Both the position numbers and the translations under genes were made by a program. Under the pieces are notes generated by a model, which searched no databases, was not told where the DNA came from, and saw only the letters and a program-made list of their open reading frames with translations. DNA of 64,000 nucleotides, taken from Halichoerus grypus. Taxonomy: Eukaryota > Chordata > Mammalia > Carnivora > Phocidae. The first letter of the stretch is position 1; every line of letters begins with the position of its first letter. Shown here in pieces: positions 34,873 through 47,720 of the stretch. The stretch covers positions 7,717,033 to 7,781,032 of the forward strand of contig NC_135717.1 of assembly GCF_964656455.1 (NCBI RefSeq), in the 5' to 3' direction.

Positions 34873-35490
34873 AATAAAACTTTTATTTCAGAGTAGTTTA
34901 GTTTTACAGAAAAGTTGCAAAGATAGTGTAGAGTTCCCATATATCCCAGTTTCCCCCATTAACACATCTTATGGTATCTTTGTTATAACTAGCGAACCAA
35001 TATTAATATATTATTAAATAAAGTTCACCCTTGATCTAATTTCCTTAGTTTTTACCTAACGTCTTTTTCAAAATGTTCCAAGATCCCATCCAGGATACAG
35101 CATCCCGTTTAGCTGTTATTTCTTCTCAGGCTCCTCTTGTATGTGACAGCTTTCTCAGGCTTCCCTTGTTTTTGATGACCCTGAGAGTTTGGAGGAGTCA
35201 GGCATTTTGCACAAGGTCCTCAATTGGGATTTTCTGATGTTTTCACTGCATTAGACTGGAGTAATGGGTTTTGGGGACAAAGACCACAACGGTGGTAAAG
35301 GGCCATTGTCATCACATCATATCAAGGGTACATACATCAACAGGCCTGATCACTGTTGACACTGACCTTCATTGCCTGGCTGGGGTGGGGACTGTTGGGC
35401 TTCTCCCGTGTAAAGCAGCTACTTATCACCCCCCATCCCATGCTGTACTCTTTGGAAGGAAGTCACTATGTGCAGCCGATATAGTTTCTT
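34873..35490 (-). mobile_element. Old L1M-type 3' fragment (reverse)
   Basis: gttttacagaaaagttgcaa, cccatccaggatacagcatc, ggcttcccttgtttttgatg and atcacatcatatcaagggta are typical of an old L1M 3' region. Confidence 0.7.
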
Positions 35491-36590
35491 TCTTTCTTTT
35501 TTTTTAATTTTACACTTACAGTAATTTCCCACAAATTCTGACTTATTGGAGGAATTAATCTTCCCTGGACCCATATTTTTCCAAACATTTCATTTTGTTT
35601 ATTACACCAATATGAAGCATTTATGCGGCAAAGCAAAGATCAAAGGCATGATTCCAGAGACTATTTCTCTTAATACTTCCATGCACTCAAAACTAATGTC
35701 CTAATGAGGCCTTTCAATACTATCATAGCCATTTCTAGGAAAAACCTAAAAATCCTACGCAGCTGTAAGGGGAATGGAATTCTTCTGAATGCTTGTTTTG
35801 TTTCAGGGAAATTTATCAGAAGAAACAGAATCAGTTTCATTTTCTCTGGAAAGTTTACCTTAAAAAGAAACTTGGATCTTACACATCATTTCCTCATGAA
35901 TCTCCTAAATTCCCAAAGGGAAGCACATTTGAGAATGCTGTATTTGTCCTTTTGACACAGATAGGTCTATTTTTAGACTAGGCAGACAGACTGGCAGAAT
36001 GGTTTGTGCTTTGTATAGACTCTACAGCACACGGAGGCCTGTGACATTATTATCTTGAGTCCCCATATGCCTACGGCGTAGGACTTGAAGCATCACGTTG
36101 CCCTTTTATATTGCTAAAGACCATCCTAAGTTTTGTTTTTGCTTTTATGATGTATTTGTCAGAACCGGAACTTGTTTGATGTTGAGTTTCTGGATATGAG
36201 TAATTATCACGAGAAAATATGACTCTTGCTTACCAAATGGCTCCAAGAATACACTGCAGAGGAAAAGGGGAGATTGCTCAAACTAAGGATATTGTTAGAA
36301 TGTTCTCTGTATGCAGGAGGCTCTGTACAATCTGACATCATGGAAATCTCTAAGTGACTACCGCCAACCCCCACTTACCCACCTTAGTGTCACGTGAGAG
36401 TTCTGGAAAAGAACAATGAGGCAGTAGCCTTATCAGATAGGAAAACAACTTATAAAGAAAAAGAATCAAAATAATTATGTATCAGACAAGGTATAGAAAT
36501 ACAAATTCAAGAAAAAGACCCACGTTCAAATGGGAACTGAACCCATAATCACAGCGGCATTTCACAATGGCTGGGAAAAGGGAGCTATTC
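35491..36590. other. Unassigned intergenic DNA
   Basis: AT-rich, short open frames on both strands; no gene or repeat I can name. Confidence 0.45.
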
Positions 36591-36599
36591 CCCAGATGG

Positions 36600-36960
36600 T
36601 GCTGAGAGGTGATGGGGGAGGGGAAGATCCGGAACTTCACCCCCAGGCCTTACCTCAAGGTAAATTCCACGGGGATCCAAGATTTTAACACAAAACAACC
36701 AAACTATGAAGTACCAGCAGGCAGGAAGGATTAACGTTTTAACAGCTCTGGAGTGGGAAAAGTATGAACATGCAACATTCAGAAGCCATACAATAAAAAT
36801 GGGGTAATTTGTTTGGCTTAAAAAACCCCACAAACTCAAGAGACATTTGGAAGGATGGCCGCGAGTCATCTGACACGTGAAGGGACAATACTTTCAATGA
36901 ATGCAGAACTTTTGCAAAAGGATCAAAGAGAAAGGTGAACAAAATTAAAACGTAAGAGGC
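36600..36960 (+). mobile_element. Diverged L1 ORF2 fragment
   Basis: caaggtaaattccacgggga tccaagattttaacacaa followed by ...acttttgcaaaaggatc resembles an old L1 ORF2 segment. Weak match. Confidence 0.4.
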
Positions 36961-37189
36961 AACGAACACAGGGAAAGATGCCTGGCCTAACGAGTCACTT
37001 TTCATTGCCTAGACTAAACAAACTGAAAATTCCAGAGGTGAGAAGTTCATGGCCACAGGGAAGGGGCACCTCCTTCACAGCTCCCAGGATGGCTGCTGCA
37101 CCTTCAGGCGGCACCTCCCAGATCCGCGAGAAGAAGGGGGGCAGGCAGGGAAAAGGCAAAAGGTTCCTGCTCCGGAGTCCCCCACTTTA

Positions 37190-37440
37190 ATGAGTTCTCG
37201 TGGACGCCCAGTTCTGCTTACATCTCATTTGCTGGCTGCACAGCGGCAGTATGGGGAACGTACTTTTTTAACTTTCCTCCTAGAAGGCGCACAAATCCTA
37301 AGGATCCCACTTAGGGATCTTCACAAAGTGAACACATCAATTTGACCAGCATCCAGATCAAGGAACAGAGTGGGAACAGCCTCCTTGCAAGACCCCACGT
37401 GCTCCCTCCCGGTCACTAGGGAAGGTAATTTTAATGGGTA
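37190..37440. mobile_element. Old L1 3' fragment
   Basis: ttgaccagcatccagatcaa ggaacagagtgggaac ... gccagttctgc has the wording of an L1M 3' region. Confidence 0.45.
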
Positions 37441-37889
37441 CATTCTCAGTGTGACCACAAGACGGTTCGTTAAGAAAGAAAAAGAGAATATAAGTAACCA
37501 GCCATCTGTCACAGCCATCATTTTCTAGATTCACCCAAAGGCACTCTGACTTTTAAGTCTTCTCCCCAAATTTTATATTCTCCGCCCAAGACATGTTCTG
37601 GTTCTTTGAGAGAGAATGGCTGGGATTTACATTTGCTGGGATTTTATATTGTGAGGCTGGGACCCAGAGCAAGCGGGCCCTGAGCAGGAACTTTCTGCAG
37701 CAGTAGACTCATAGGTGAATGCAGTGAGGAGGTCCCTATCAGAGGACGAGCTGGCCCCCAAGCATGGAGAGAGATGTGACTAGGGAGACATCCCAGAGAA
37801 CCATCAGGGACCCCATCCCATGAATGGGATGAAGATGGGGATAAGGTGCAATTCTGTCTGTATCTTTTAGAAGTGAGAAGATCCCAAAA

Positions 37890-38690
37890 TATATGCGGCC
37901 AAATCTTAGAAGTCAGAATTTATTCAGGATTACAGTATTTGTATTGGAGAGAGACCTCGCATTACAAATACAGGCGATTTTTGCTGGGGCTCCCAGCCTC
38001 CTGAACACTGAAACATTCATCTTAGAGAAAGCCCGATCTGTGGAAGCCTCTGCAAGCATTCTAGCACCTTCATAAGCCACAGGAACTCTACAAATGCAAT
38101 AAATGTGGAGGCTTTCGGGAAAGCAGAGCTCATTCAACGTCAGAGAATTCACACTGGAGAAAAACCACATGCACGTAATGGATGTGAAAATGCTTTTAGA
38201 CAGTGCTCACAGCTAATTAGACTCCTGGGATTTCAGGGCAGGGAGGAGCTCTGTAAGCATAATGGATGAGGAAGAACCTACAATCCCAGTTCCAGACTCA
38301 GACAATGTCAGCTAATTTAGTTGGGACTTGAGCCGGTCCTATGTATGAATAATTATGTATCAGACAAGGTCTAGGGGAAGCGTGGAGTGGATTGAACCTG
38401 AGATCATTCATCCTAGAGAGAAGCCTGTGAGCCTAATCGGTGTGGAAAATCATGTGGGGACAGTGTAGCCCTTTCTTATCATTGGAGAGTTCACGGGAAA
38501 GACACTCTCGTGTTGTACGGACTGTGGGAGAGCGTTTAACCCATAATCAGGCAAATTCATACTGGAGAAAAAACCCTGATTACCAAGAAGGAGGAAAAGC
38601 CTTCAAGTTCTTTTCCTTACTGGATTTCAGAGGAACCTTCATGGTGTACGGGCCAACTGTGGGGGTGGGGGAATTCACGGTGTATTAAGC
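37890..38690 (+). pseudogene. C2H2 (Kruppel-type) zinc-finger array, decayed
   Basis: Several finger remnants in one orientation. A GERP-type linker lies near 37945. CGSLCKHSSTFISH lies near 38035-38080. A finger with YKCNKCGGF lies near 38089, followed by a perfect HTGEKP linker at 38150-38167. ARNGCENAFRQCSQLI follows near 38172. A finger ending in H-x3-H lies at 38426-38493, and YQEGGKAFKFFSLLDF near 38580. Frameshifts and stops separate them, so no protein can be made. Same strand as the KRAB-A exon at 11464. Confidence 0.8.
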
Positions 38691-38699
38691 ATCACAGTG

Positions 38700-40620
38700 A
38701 AGCATTAATCACATCAAAGTAGGAGGTTACCCTTTTTGCTTCCTCCATCCCAAAGCTTTCATTCGTTGACCTCTGACCTCTGATGAGGTCAGGAATTTTT
38801 TGTGTGTGTCTTTAATGACTAATCTTCCTAATAGTATCATTCCTTTTATAAGTTTAGCTTGTAATTCTACTAGGCGTTCAGTACTTCTACTGAGTGAGTG
38901 AAGTAACACAGTGGGCAAATGTCGGGGTTGACCTGGTTTTGGCCTTTGGGGGCAGGACTCCTAAGATACGCAGGGTGCATAAGGGCTGCGCCCAGAGGGA
39001 AGAGGCTTAGTGGCAGAGTCTGCTGGTAACTCAACCGTGTTTGGGCCCCATTCATTTGATGAACTTCTACAGGCCACATGTTTCTACTACTGATGATGTG
39101 GGGATGGGAAATGGGTTGGTGAGACTTTTCTCAAGCTCTGAATGCAATGAAATATTCGTAGGATGCATGAGGAGGATGTCAGATTATCTTTGTTGTGTAC
39201 CTGAAACTAGAAATCGAAAGAGGAAGGCCTAGAGTGCTCGAGTTCAACGTCTCATTGCACAAGGGAAGGGAGGACCACACATTTTCTTGTGTTGTGTTGA
39301 AGAAGCACCCCTGTCCCCACTGCTTGGTCAAAGTTGGGGCAGAAGAAAGCTTAATCTAGTCCTTATCAACAGACGGCTTTCCCACCTCCCAAGGGAACCA
39401 GGATGATCCCCAGACCAGGATTCGAAGCTTCCATAAGACATCCTTGCCTCCCACTATCTTTACTCTCCAGCTGAGGTAAAAGAGATTCAGATCTTGAGCA
39501 TTTCTGGCTCCTAGCTTTGCTGAGAAGACAGGAAGAAAGGGTGGAGAGAGAGGGAGAGGTGGAGAAGAGACAAAGAATGAAGCACGTGGGAGCGCCTGCA
39601 CGCAGGCAAGGGCCACAATTCAGTCCCTGTTCCTAAAAGGATCTAAAATGTCAGGAAGGCTGGCTGGAGAGTTAATGAAAAGGCCTCTTTTTCCACCAGT
39701 TTAATTCTAGTTGCCGTAAACTCCTCCCAGCCAGTACTCGGCACTTGTGAAATCTTGCTGTGGATCCTGGCCTCCTGCAGGGTCCCACCCGCCATTTGTC
39801 CATTCCAGCTTGCTGCTCCTTCCATGTGCTTTCCATGGCTTTCTGGCCCATGCTTAGGCTCTCCCCCTCTCCCCTCACTGCACTTGTTCATCCCAAAATT
39901 CATCATTGAGCCCCATTTTAGAAGACTCATGCTCATGTATCTAGAACTTTCCTGAATCTATCTTTCCTCATTTGCGTCCAACAGGCCCTGGGAGTTGGGA
40001 CTAAGTGCTGGAATTGCTCTGTAGGCTGTGAGAAATCTTGACTTGTATTTCCTACCATGTAAGTTAAGATTTCCACTGTTTAAATTTGTGGTGATTTCCC
40101 ATTTGGATCTAAACCAAGAGCCATGGGGCTCTAAGGAGTTGACGACGGACAGGTTCAGAGGAGTGCTATACTGGCTAAGAATGTCTTAGCCTTCAAATAG
40201 CAGAAATCTGCTTAGAAAATAAAGACATTTAATTAATGTATCAATAAGACTGGAAGTAGGTGGTTCCAGGATAGGTATAGTGGCTCAACGATGTCATCTA
40301 GGACCCAGGCTCTTTTTGTCCGTCTGCTGGGCCAACTTTGGTACGTTGGCTTCTTCCCTTGATCTTGTTGCCTCATGGTCCCAAGATGGCTGCTACAGCT
40401 CTAAGTATCACATCCTCAAACATCCATGTCCAAAGCAGGAAGAAGGGCCAGGCCTCTTCATCATCCTTCCTTTGATCAAAAAGCAAAATTCTTCCCAGAA
40501 GGACCTCCAGCCCATTTCCTCCTAATTTTTATTGGCAGATTGAAGTCACATGGCCCCCTCTAAGCCAACTGACAGCTAAGGGAATAAGGAACAAGTTTGT
40601 TGCAGTGACTCACATGGGCC
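38700..40620. other. Unassigned intergenic DNA
   Basis: No gene recognised on either strand. Confidence 0.45.
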
Positions 40621-40630
40621 AGGCGGGCCC

Positions 40631-40670
40631 AGGAGCTCTGGGACACTAGGGGAGCTCTGGGACACTAGGA
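40631..40670. repeat. 20-bp tandem duplication
   Basis: ggagctctgggacactaggg occurs twice in a row, with a partial third unit after it. Confidence 0.85.
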
Positions 40671-40689
40671 CACCTCTGGGACTGGCTCC

Positions 40690-41790
40690 ACCCCCAGGCT
40701 TTCATGGGTCCCAGCTCTGCTCTGGCCGTCCCCTCCTTTCTCCCGTCACCAACAACAGGCTCATGGTTCCCTCCACTCGGAGGTCTCTCCATGTCACGGC
40801 TTGTTTTTCTTCTATCTCCACGTCCCTTCTTCAGCCTCATTCAGGCCAGCACATCGGTCCATCCAGGCCCTCCCTGCCCTCACGCTATCCTGTCACACAC
40901 ACACTGTGCCAATACAGTCTGATGTTTTGGTTTGAGTTTCCCCAAAGGGGAATCCGACTGGTCTGACTGGCTTTCCTTATATTTTTGAGCCAGCCAGGTG
41001 ATTTCAAAAGTCACTGGTCAGCTTCCACTGGATCCTGGCCCAATGGGCAGGGTCATGTAATACAGTGGGGGCCAAATGTGGCAGCTCCCCACAGATGGGG
41101 CTCAGGGCAGGACAGGTACTGTGGACAAGGAGGAGCATGGACGGTGGCTTTGCAAAGCCCAGAACAGCAATGTAAGGAGATGAAGTTACTCTATGAAGAG
41201 AGGCCATTAAAGGAGAACATGGAAGCATCAGATGCACGACTGAAAAAGTCATTTTGGACATTTCCACCCCATTTCAGTGGATGTCACGTGAAAAAGAGGG
41301 GAGGGATCCTGCTGGCAGACAGAACCAAGGGCCCCGCACTACGGCCAGTCAGACCACCTTAGCCAAATCTTGGGTCCAGGCCCAGACACAGTGGAGCAGA
41401 AATTGTTCCTGCCTTGCTCTGCCTGATGACCTGACTCACAGAATGGAGAGCAGAAATCACAGATTCTTGCATCTGCCACGCCTCAAGACTCTCCCCAAAT
41501 TCCCACAGCAGAAATTCCAGTGACTGCTGGGAGTGCGGAGGATGTCGCTCGTGAACCACAGGGATGGTCGGGAGGTTCAGCTCCCACTCGACCTGGCGTC
41601 TCAGAAACCACTGAGCGGCTCTGACGGGCCGCGGAGGGGGCTGTGGAAGCAGGACCATTTCAAGGTGGCTGTGCCATCGAGACGCAGCGTGGACTGGGGA
41701 TTCTGGCGACGCAAGGAAAATTCCCGCAAGGCGAGAAGCAGCGCCTTAAAGCCCGAGTGATGGGCAGGCCTGGACGTGAGGCCTGCTTCT
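40690..41790. other. Unassigned GC-moderate DNA
   Basis: Open frames on both strands but no domain, splice context or homology that I can support. Confidence 0.4.
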
Positions 41791-41794
41791 CCCC

Positions 41795-41945
41795 TCACTC
41801 GTTGCCCACCCTTGGGCAAGTTATTTAACCTCTCTAAACCTTATTTTCTTCATTCGAACATGAGGACAGGAACATGCTACTTCCCGGGGCTGCTGGGGAT
41901 TCAGCGGGGCCCTGCGTGGGAAGCCCTTGGCCGTGCGGGCACTAA
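41795..41945 (+). mobile_element. MIR
   Basis: cccttgggcaagttatttaa cctctctaaaccttatttt ... aacatgaggacaggaac follows the MIR core. Confidence 0.75.
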
Positions 41946-41949
41946 AGGC

Positions 41950-44125
41950 AGGCTGTGCTGGTTCGAGCCTCACGCATGCACCGAGCAACCTCAGAGGCCC
42001 CCCGTGAGAACGGCCGCTCAGCGAGCATCCAAGAGCCTGGCGTGGGTGCTCTGGATGGGGGGCTGTGAGGACGGGGGTGGTGCCTTTACATACCATGAAG
42101 CCCTTTACAGCTTTCCTTCTAGACCTGGCTTCTCGAGCTATTTTCTAGAAGCCTTTGGAGCCACTTCTTAGGAAGAGCCTTGGCCCGTTCCCTACGAGTG
42201 CGGAGCTGAGAGCCACCTGCCCCTCCAGCGCCCTGCTCCCCCCACAGCCTTCACTTGATCATCTATTTCGACCTCCTCTACCTGTTTGCATTAATTTCTG
42301 TTCAGTCGGGTCTCTGGGTGGTCATTAGGGGAAAAATGTGAGGGAGCATTCTGGAGACCCACTGTAAATGACACTCCAGCTACCAACAGCCAAACCCGGA
42401 GCGCGGACACCTGGTAGTCAGCGGTGTTCCTGCCCAGAGACAACTGCGTGGGCACGAAAGCCCCTGGTAAGCACACAGAGAGGCGGCTGGCAAGGGCCCT
42501 CCCTTCCCCTGTCTCCTTAACCCTTGGTGACCTGCTCCCATCTCCACCAGCTTCAAGGTTCAGCTGTTCGGAAGCAGCCCCCGGCTCCTAGGAGATGTGG
42601 TTCTACGAGCAGTGCCAGCCCTCGGGACCAGCTCCTACTATCTGGCCTAGAACATTTTTAACTCACTAGCTTTAAAAGAAAGCAGCAGAGAGCTCCGAGG
42701 CTCTATAAAACCCTGGATGTATACACAGGATTTGTCCCCTGCCCCTGCCCCCCCCGCCAAGACAGGGATTCTGCAGCTTACAAAACACACAAGGGGGCAC
42801 CGTCTGCATTTTGTGCTGAGGACCCAGGACTTCGCCATATACCAAAGGGAGGACGCACTCATTGGGGGGTGGGGGGCCCGGGGGGGGACACTTGAGGACA
42901 GTCACTAACATCTGAACTCGGTCCCTCCATGAACTCCCTGGCTGCCGGTAACTACAGAAGCCCTCCCCTACTCCACGCCAGGTGAAGGCTTTCTACGTGC
43001 CAGGTGCTAAGCCAGGAACCGTGGATAGAGAGAGGCTTCAGACCCAGGCCGTGCCCTCAAAGAGCTGCGGGTTCATGCTCAGGGCGGTCCCTACGCCAGC
43101 CAGAGTTAACCAGGACACTGCATGGACAGCTCTGCCACAATACCGATCGCTTGCTCGCCCCCCGCCTCCCCCTCCCCGACGTCACTCCCAGGATTGGCGC
43201 CATGCACGGCTGGCCGCAGGGAGAATCTGGCTGGCCTGCCTGGCGTGGGCGGGTGTCGGGGCCAAGGAGTGGCAACAGGACGAGATCACCTTCCTCCTGC
43301 GTGACCTGGAAGAGTGCGGCAGCAACCGTCCCCCGAGAAGGCAGGCCACGTCTCCGGTCACGGGCTCATCTCCGCCCACGACTGCGCGGAACCATAAATC
43401 CGTCGGCTTCGACCGCAGTGGCCACAGCCGCACCCGGTCTCCAACCCAAGTCCCGCCGTGCTCAGACATGCCATGGAGAACAGCAAGGACAGGACGTGGC
43501 TCCTCCTCAAAGAGCTTCCTTTAAGTCTGTTGGAGAAGAAGAAGGCATAGAAAAGTCATGAAAACCTAGAGCATGGCGTGGGTGCTAAGGGGTTTGGTGG
43601 GCCGTGAACTCCCACAGGAACACAGACGGGGGGGCGGGGTCCAACTGCAGGCCTACAGAGTCCCGGGAAGGCTTCAGGGAGGAGGTGAGCTTCGGGCCAG
43701 GCCAGGAGGGTGGGCAAATTCAGAGCCGTGGGGGGGTGGGGGTGGTGGCGCTGCATTCCAGGGGCACCTGTGACCCGGGCGTTGACCTCGGGCGCTCAGA
43801 ACACAGCTCACTCCCCCCCCCACTCCCCCCGCCCTTAAAGTAGTGCCTTGTCCTCTTGCTGTGCTATCACAGGAGGAGACAGCCGGGGGCTGGAATGTTG
43901 GTGCAGTCACAGAGCTTGGTTTCTTGGAACTGGGGACTTGTGACACTCTCATGTCCTACGATGTCATCACAGCGTGAGGCCAGGACCAAGGACAGCCCGA
44001 AAACGCCACTGCTCAGCCTTCCCGCCAGGGCAGAACCACAGGGGCCACCCTGGGGCAGGGGAGCTGCTGCTGATATGCTGAGAAGGGCATCTCTTTGGGA
44101 AACCTCAGACTCTAAGCCCAAACCT
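41950..44125. other. GC-rich unassigned stretch
   Basis: Long open frames (for example 42982-43524 plus strand) reflect GC content. About 43130-43460 is CpG-rich, with a CCAAT-like aggattggcg at 43190. No exon is recognised. Confidence 0.4.
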
Positions 44126-44129
44126 CGGG

Positions 44130-44610
44130 CACAATTCTGGAGGGTATCAGAGAATTTGTACAGAGGAAATCTTTGAATATTATGAATAAGGGAAAATTTC
44201 CCTTCATTTCCTAATTCATCCTAGAGAAATTCGGTGAATGGCACTGATGTAGGAAAGTCCTCGAGAGGAGGCAAGCAGCCTTAGAGATGAGGAGGTCACA
44301 GGGGAGGGGCACGGGACACATAAAACACAAGCCCCGGCAACCCGACCTTCCGAGTGCCACGTAGGAGAAAGTGGCATCCTCAGTGGGCCGAGCCACGGAC
44401 TCGCCCAACAGCAGATAAGCCATTCACGAGCTAAATCTTTCAAATGGAATGAATCGAGGGCGGTGATCATTTGAGGAGAAATCAGCCCTTATTCATCTCC
44501 CCAAGATCCTGACCGGGGAGAGGGCGGGGGCTCCTCGGTAATGAGGGAGCTCGTGGGGGCCCGAGGGGGGCCGCCGCACGGGCCTCTGAGCACACGGGAC
44601 AGAAAACGTT
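44130..44610 (+). pseudogene. Second decayed C2H2 zinc-finger block
   Basis: Plus-strand remnants: NKGKFPFIS then a HPRE-like linker (44185-44230); a WH-CRK finger start near 44237; SFEEKSALIHLPKILTGER near 44468-44523, a clear match to the ...CGKSF..SALI.HQ.IHTGER pattern with the second cysteine lost; and HTGQK near 44590-44603. Stops interrupt all of it. More decayed than the block at 38 kb. Confidence 0.6.
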
Positions 44611-44619
44611 CCTATCGGA

Positions 44620-45535
44620 GGAAAACAACGATGAACGGAATTGAGAGAAGGATTTTGCTGGAACTTGGAACTTTTCGCACCAGTGGTGGAACAAGAGCCT
44701 GGCTGTAAGGAGCGCAGACGCCCCGTGGGACTGTTTGTTCAGGTGACAGGGGAGCACGTGTGGTCCCTGCGGTCCACAGCGCTGAGCCGAAGAGAAGAAC
44801 GGGGACATTGCCCCTCCTCCTTCCACATCGGTCTTCAGCAAAGTCTGATGTCACCTTTCCTGTCCCTTGCCTCGGGCCTGGGGATGGTACCTTCACACAG
44901 GCCCTGCCTGTGTGCGCTTGGGCTCTGGCGGGCAGGAGGCCACCTGTCCACTAACCGGCTGGTGACCACTGTGACCCGTTCCACGCTGGTGACTGTGACT
45001 GGCTCATTCATCCACTCATCCATTCAACAAGTGCCTTTTCCGCATCTTGTCTGCTCTGTCCCTGGCACTACTGTTTGTGCGGGGGACGGGGGGGCGGATA
45101 AAGGACAGGGAGGGAGGGGCCAGCAGCAAGTGGCCTGGGAGATCGTGGGGAGACGAGAAGGGTCTCGGGAGCACAGCAGCACCTCCGGGTCCCACGGTCT
45201 CAGAGGGGCGCTCGGGAAAGAGGGAGGAAGGAGTCTGTCCGCCATGTGTCGGGGGGGCATGTGATTCCTCCAAGCCACCCCACGAGCCAGGGGTCCGTTA
45301 GCTCCACTGTGTAAAGAAAATAAGCCAGCAACTGAGGCGACGTCTGTCTCACTCCTCGTGCCACGGTCGTCCCACAGGGAGCCAAATGGCCCTTCAGCAC
45401 CGCTCCTCCTCAGGCTCCGTTTCCAGAAACACACTGAGAGGGAGCTGGTGAACTGGGGGTAAGGGGGATGAAGGGGGAAGGGGCTGCCTTCTGCAGACTC
45501 TACTTCAGAGAACAGGGAAGGGCTCACTCACTCCC
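44620..45535. other. Unassigned GC-rich DNA
   Basis: No gene recognised; open frames without known features. Confidence 0.4.
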
Positions 45536-45539
45536 TCAT

Positions 45540-46000
45540 CTGAGCCCCACGGAGCGCCAGGCGCTGGGGATGTGAGTCAGAATGACACGGTCCCTGCCCT
45601 CATGGAACTCCCATTCTAGAAGGAAGCGGACAACCCAGCATGCTGTGCGATTTGAAAGGGGAAGGATGGGCCCCGAGGAAGCACAGAGAATTACGTTACC
45701 CAGACTCACAGGGTTGAGAGTGACTTTGGGGAGGAAGTAACAGGTTGGCTAAGACCCCAAAGAGGAAGCCTCAGCCTGGTGTGTGGAGAGAACTTGCTGG
45801 GAAGGTCTGCTGGTGATGGAGCAGAGTGAGAGGGGCCGAAAAACGGCCCACCTAGTGTATGTGAGGAAACAGTGCAGGTGGGGAGGCACGCAGCTCAGAA
45901 TGGACCCTGAGAGCAATGGGAAACCGAGAAGAGGGTTAAGTGTGGGGATGACCCGAGCAGGTTTGTGGTTTATCCCTTCCCTGGGAAGCCCAAGGCTGCC
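45540..46000. repeat. Ancient interspersed repeat, family not named
   Basis: agtcagaatgacacggtccc tgccctcatggaactcccat ... gagcaatgggaaaccgagaa is the wording of the same old repeat class seen at 9540-10120 and 61470-61625. Confidence 0.4.
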
Positions 46001-47488
46001 ACAGCGAGGAGAGAGCTGTCCAAGGATTCCTCAAGTTCAGGCACGTGTGGTGGAAGAGGGAGGCTGGGAACTCTGTCTTTTTTCCCCCTCGTGCACCAAG
46101 AAGGTTTCCACGAGATGCAGTGAGCAGAAGGAGTAATAAAGCGAAGACTCACTACGGGTGCCTTGGATGGGAGCTGCCCGTTCCAGACCCCGGCAGGACG
46201 CACAGGCGGCTTGGGGACACACGTGCGTGAGCCAACACCTCCTTCTTGTGGCCACGAGGGGGATTGCCACTGTGTTCACAAGCATGCGGGGCCTTCTCTT
46301 GCTTCCCACCCAGAAAAGCAGAGCAGATGAAGTCCCAGCTGCAGGTGGCTGTGGACCCCAGGAGGTCTCCCACCTGTTTTTTTTTTTTTTTTTAGGAGAA
46401 ATCTGAGTAACGGGGGAAATGTGTATATGTTTAGAAACAGATGTTAGAGAGGCAATGTTACCCATGACTCCGAAACAGGTGACTAATTTTTTTTCATTTT
46501 CTTTCGACGTATTTTAAAATTCTCTGTTCTAGACGTGTATTCCTTTTGTTAATAAGAGAATGAATGTATTATTATTATTTTTTGAAAGGCAGAAATGACA
46601 CAAAAGTGCCCCAAGAGGGGACTAAAGTGGAGGCCTGGGGGCTCAGGTGACAACCGAGTGGCTGGGTGATGAACCGCTACCCAGGCCAGCTCCCTGGGCC
46701 CTTCCACATCTGGGGAGCACAAACCCCGGACAGCTGCAGGGCCACAAGGGGGCCTGGGTTTGGGGATGAGGCCTCCTGGAGGAGCCCTCCCTGCTGTCTC
46801 TCTAGTTATGTCCCTCATGCCCTTTGGCTCACACCCCATGGTCCCTCCTGCCTCGCTTTCTCTCATCTACGTGCTGCCCTCCTGACCTGGTCACGCAGGG
46901 GCACATGACTGCCAGCTTCTGGGTGGTCTAGAGTCTATTCCCTACGCCCACATGGAGGGTCCTCTCCTGTGCAGGCTGATGCTAAATGAGGGCTGGGTCT
47001 GCCCACAAACTGTGGCCACGTGTGCTACGTGTATGGGGTCTCTGTCTGCACAACTTTCTACTTGGAACGAGACACTCACCTGGCCTGGAGTTCTGATCAT
47101 TTCTGTCACCGTCATGGCTGCTTCTTCCCTCTCCTGCTTGAAACTCTTCTCTTGGGCAAGGCAGCTGCTTGGCCTCCTGTCTGAAGGCTCCCTAATGCTG
47201 GTCTAAGATTCTGGAACATTCTGAGGTATCTCCCAGCTCTGGTGAAGTCACCCGTGGGATCTTCTTTCAGCAAGTTCCTGATCTGAGCTGAGCACCTTGT
47301 CCTTACTCCTGAGGTCACCGTCTGTAATCATATGTAGAAAATCCAAATGTTACCTGTTTGCTTTGCAAAGAAAAGCCATGGAAATAAAATGCAAGCCTAC
47401 CACCAGGGATGGATGAAATACACCATGACATATAAAACAGCAATGAAAAATGAAGTAATAGAAAAGTAATTAATGATCACACTTTTTT
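46001..47488. other. Unassigned intergenic DNA
   Basis: Contains a 16-bp T-run near 46378-46394 and nothing else that I can name. Confidence 0.4.
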
Positions 47489-47505
47489 TAAAAAGCAGGT
47501 TATGA

Positions 47506-47704
47506 GGGGCGCCTGGGTGGTGCACTCGGTTAGGCAGCTGACTCTTGGTTTCGGCTCAGGTCATGATCTCAGGGTCCTGGGATGGAGCCCCACGTTGGGT
47601 TCCATGCTCAGCAGGGAGCCTGCTGGAGACTGTCTCCCTCTCCCTTTGCCCCTGCCCCCGCTCACATGCTCTCTTTCTCACCCTCTAAATAAATCATTTT
47701 TTTA
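47506..47704 (+). mobile_element. tRNA-Lys CAN SINE (older subtype)
   Basis: Head with gactcttggtttcggctcag variant; target-site duplication aaaaagcaggttatga (47490-47505; 47705-47720). Confidence 0.93.
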
Positions 47705-47720
47705 AAAAAGCAGGTTATGA

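Noticed and set aside
38870..39232. Small open frames between repeats
   Set aside because: Short, overlapping on both strands, with no known family or codon signal.
42982..43561. 180- and 185-codon overlapping open frames
   Set aside because: Two frames of equal length over the same GC-rich DNA, no homology and no splice context.
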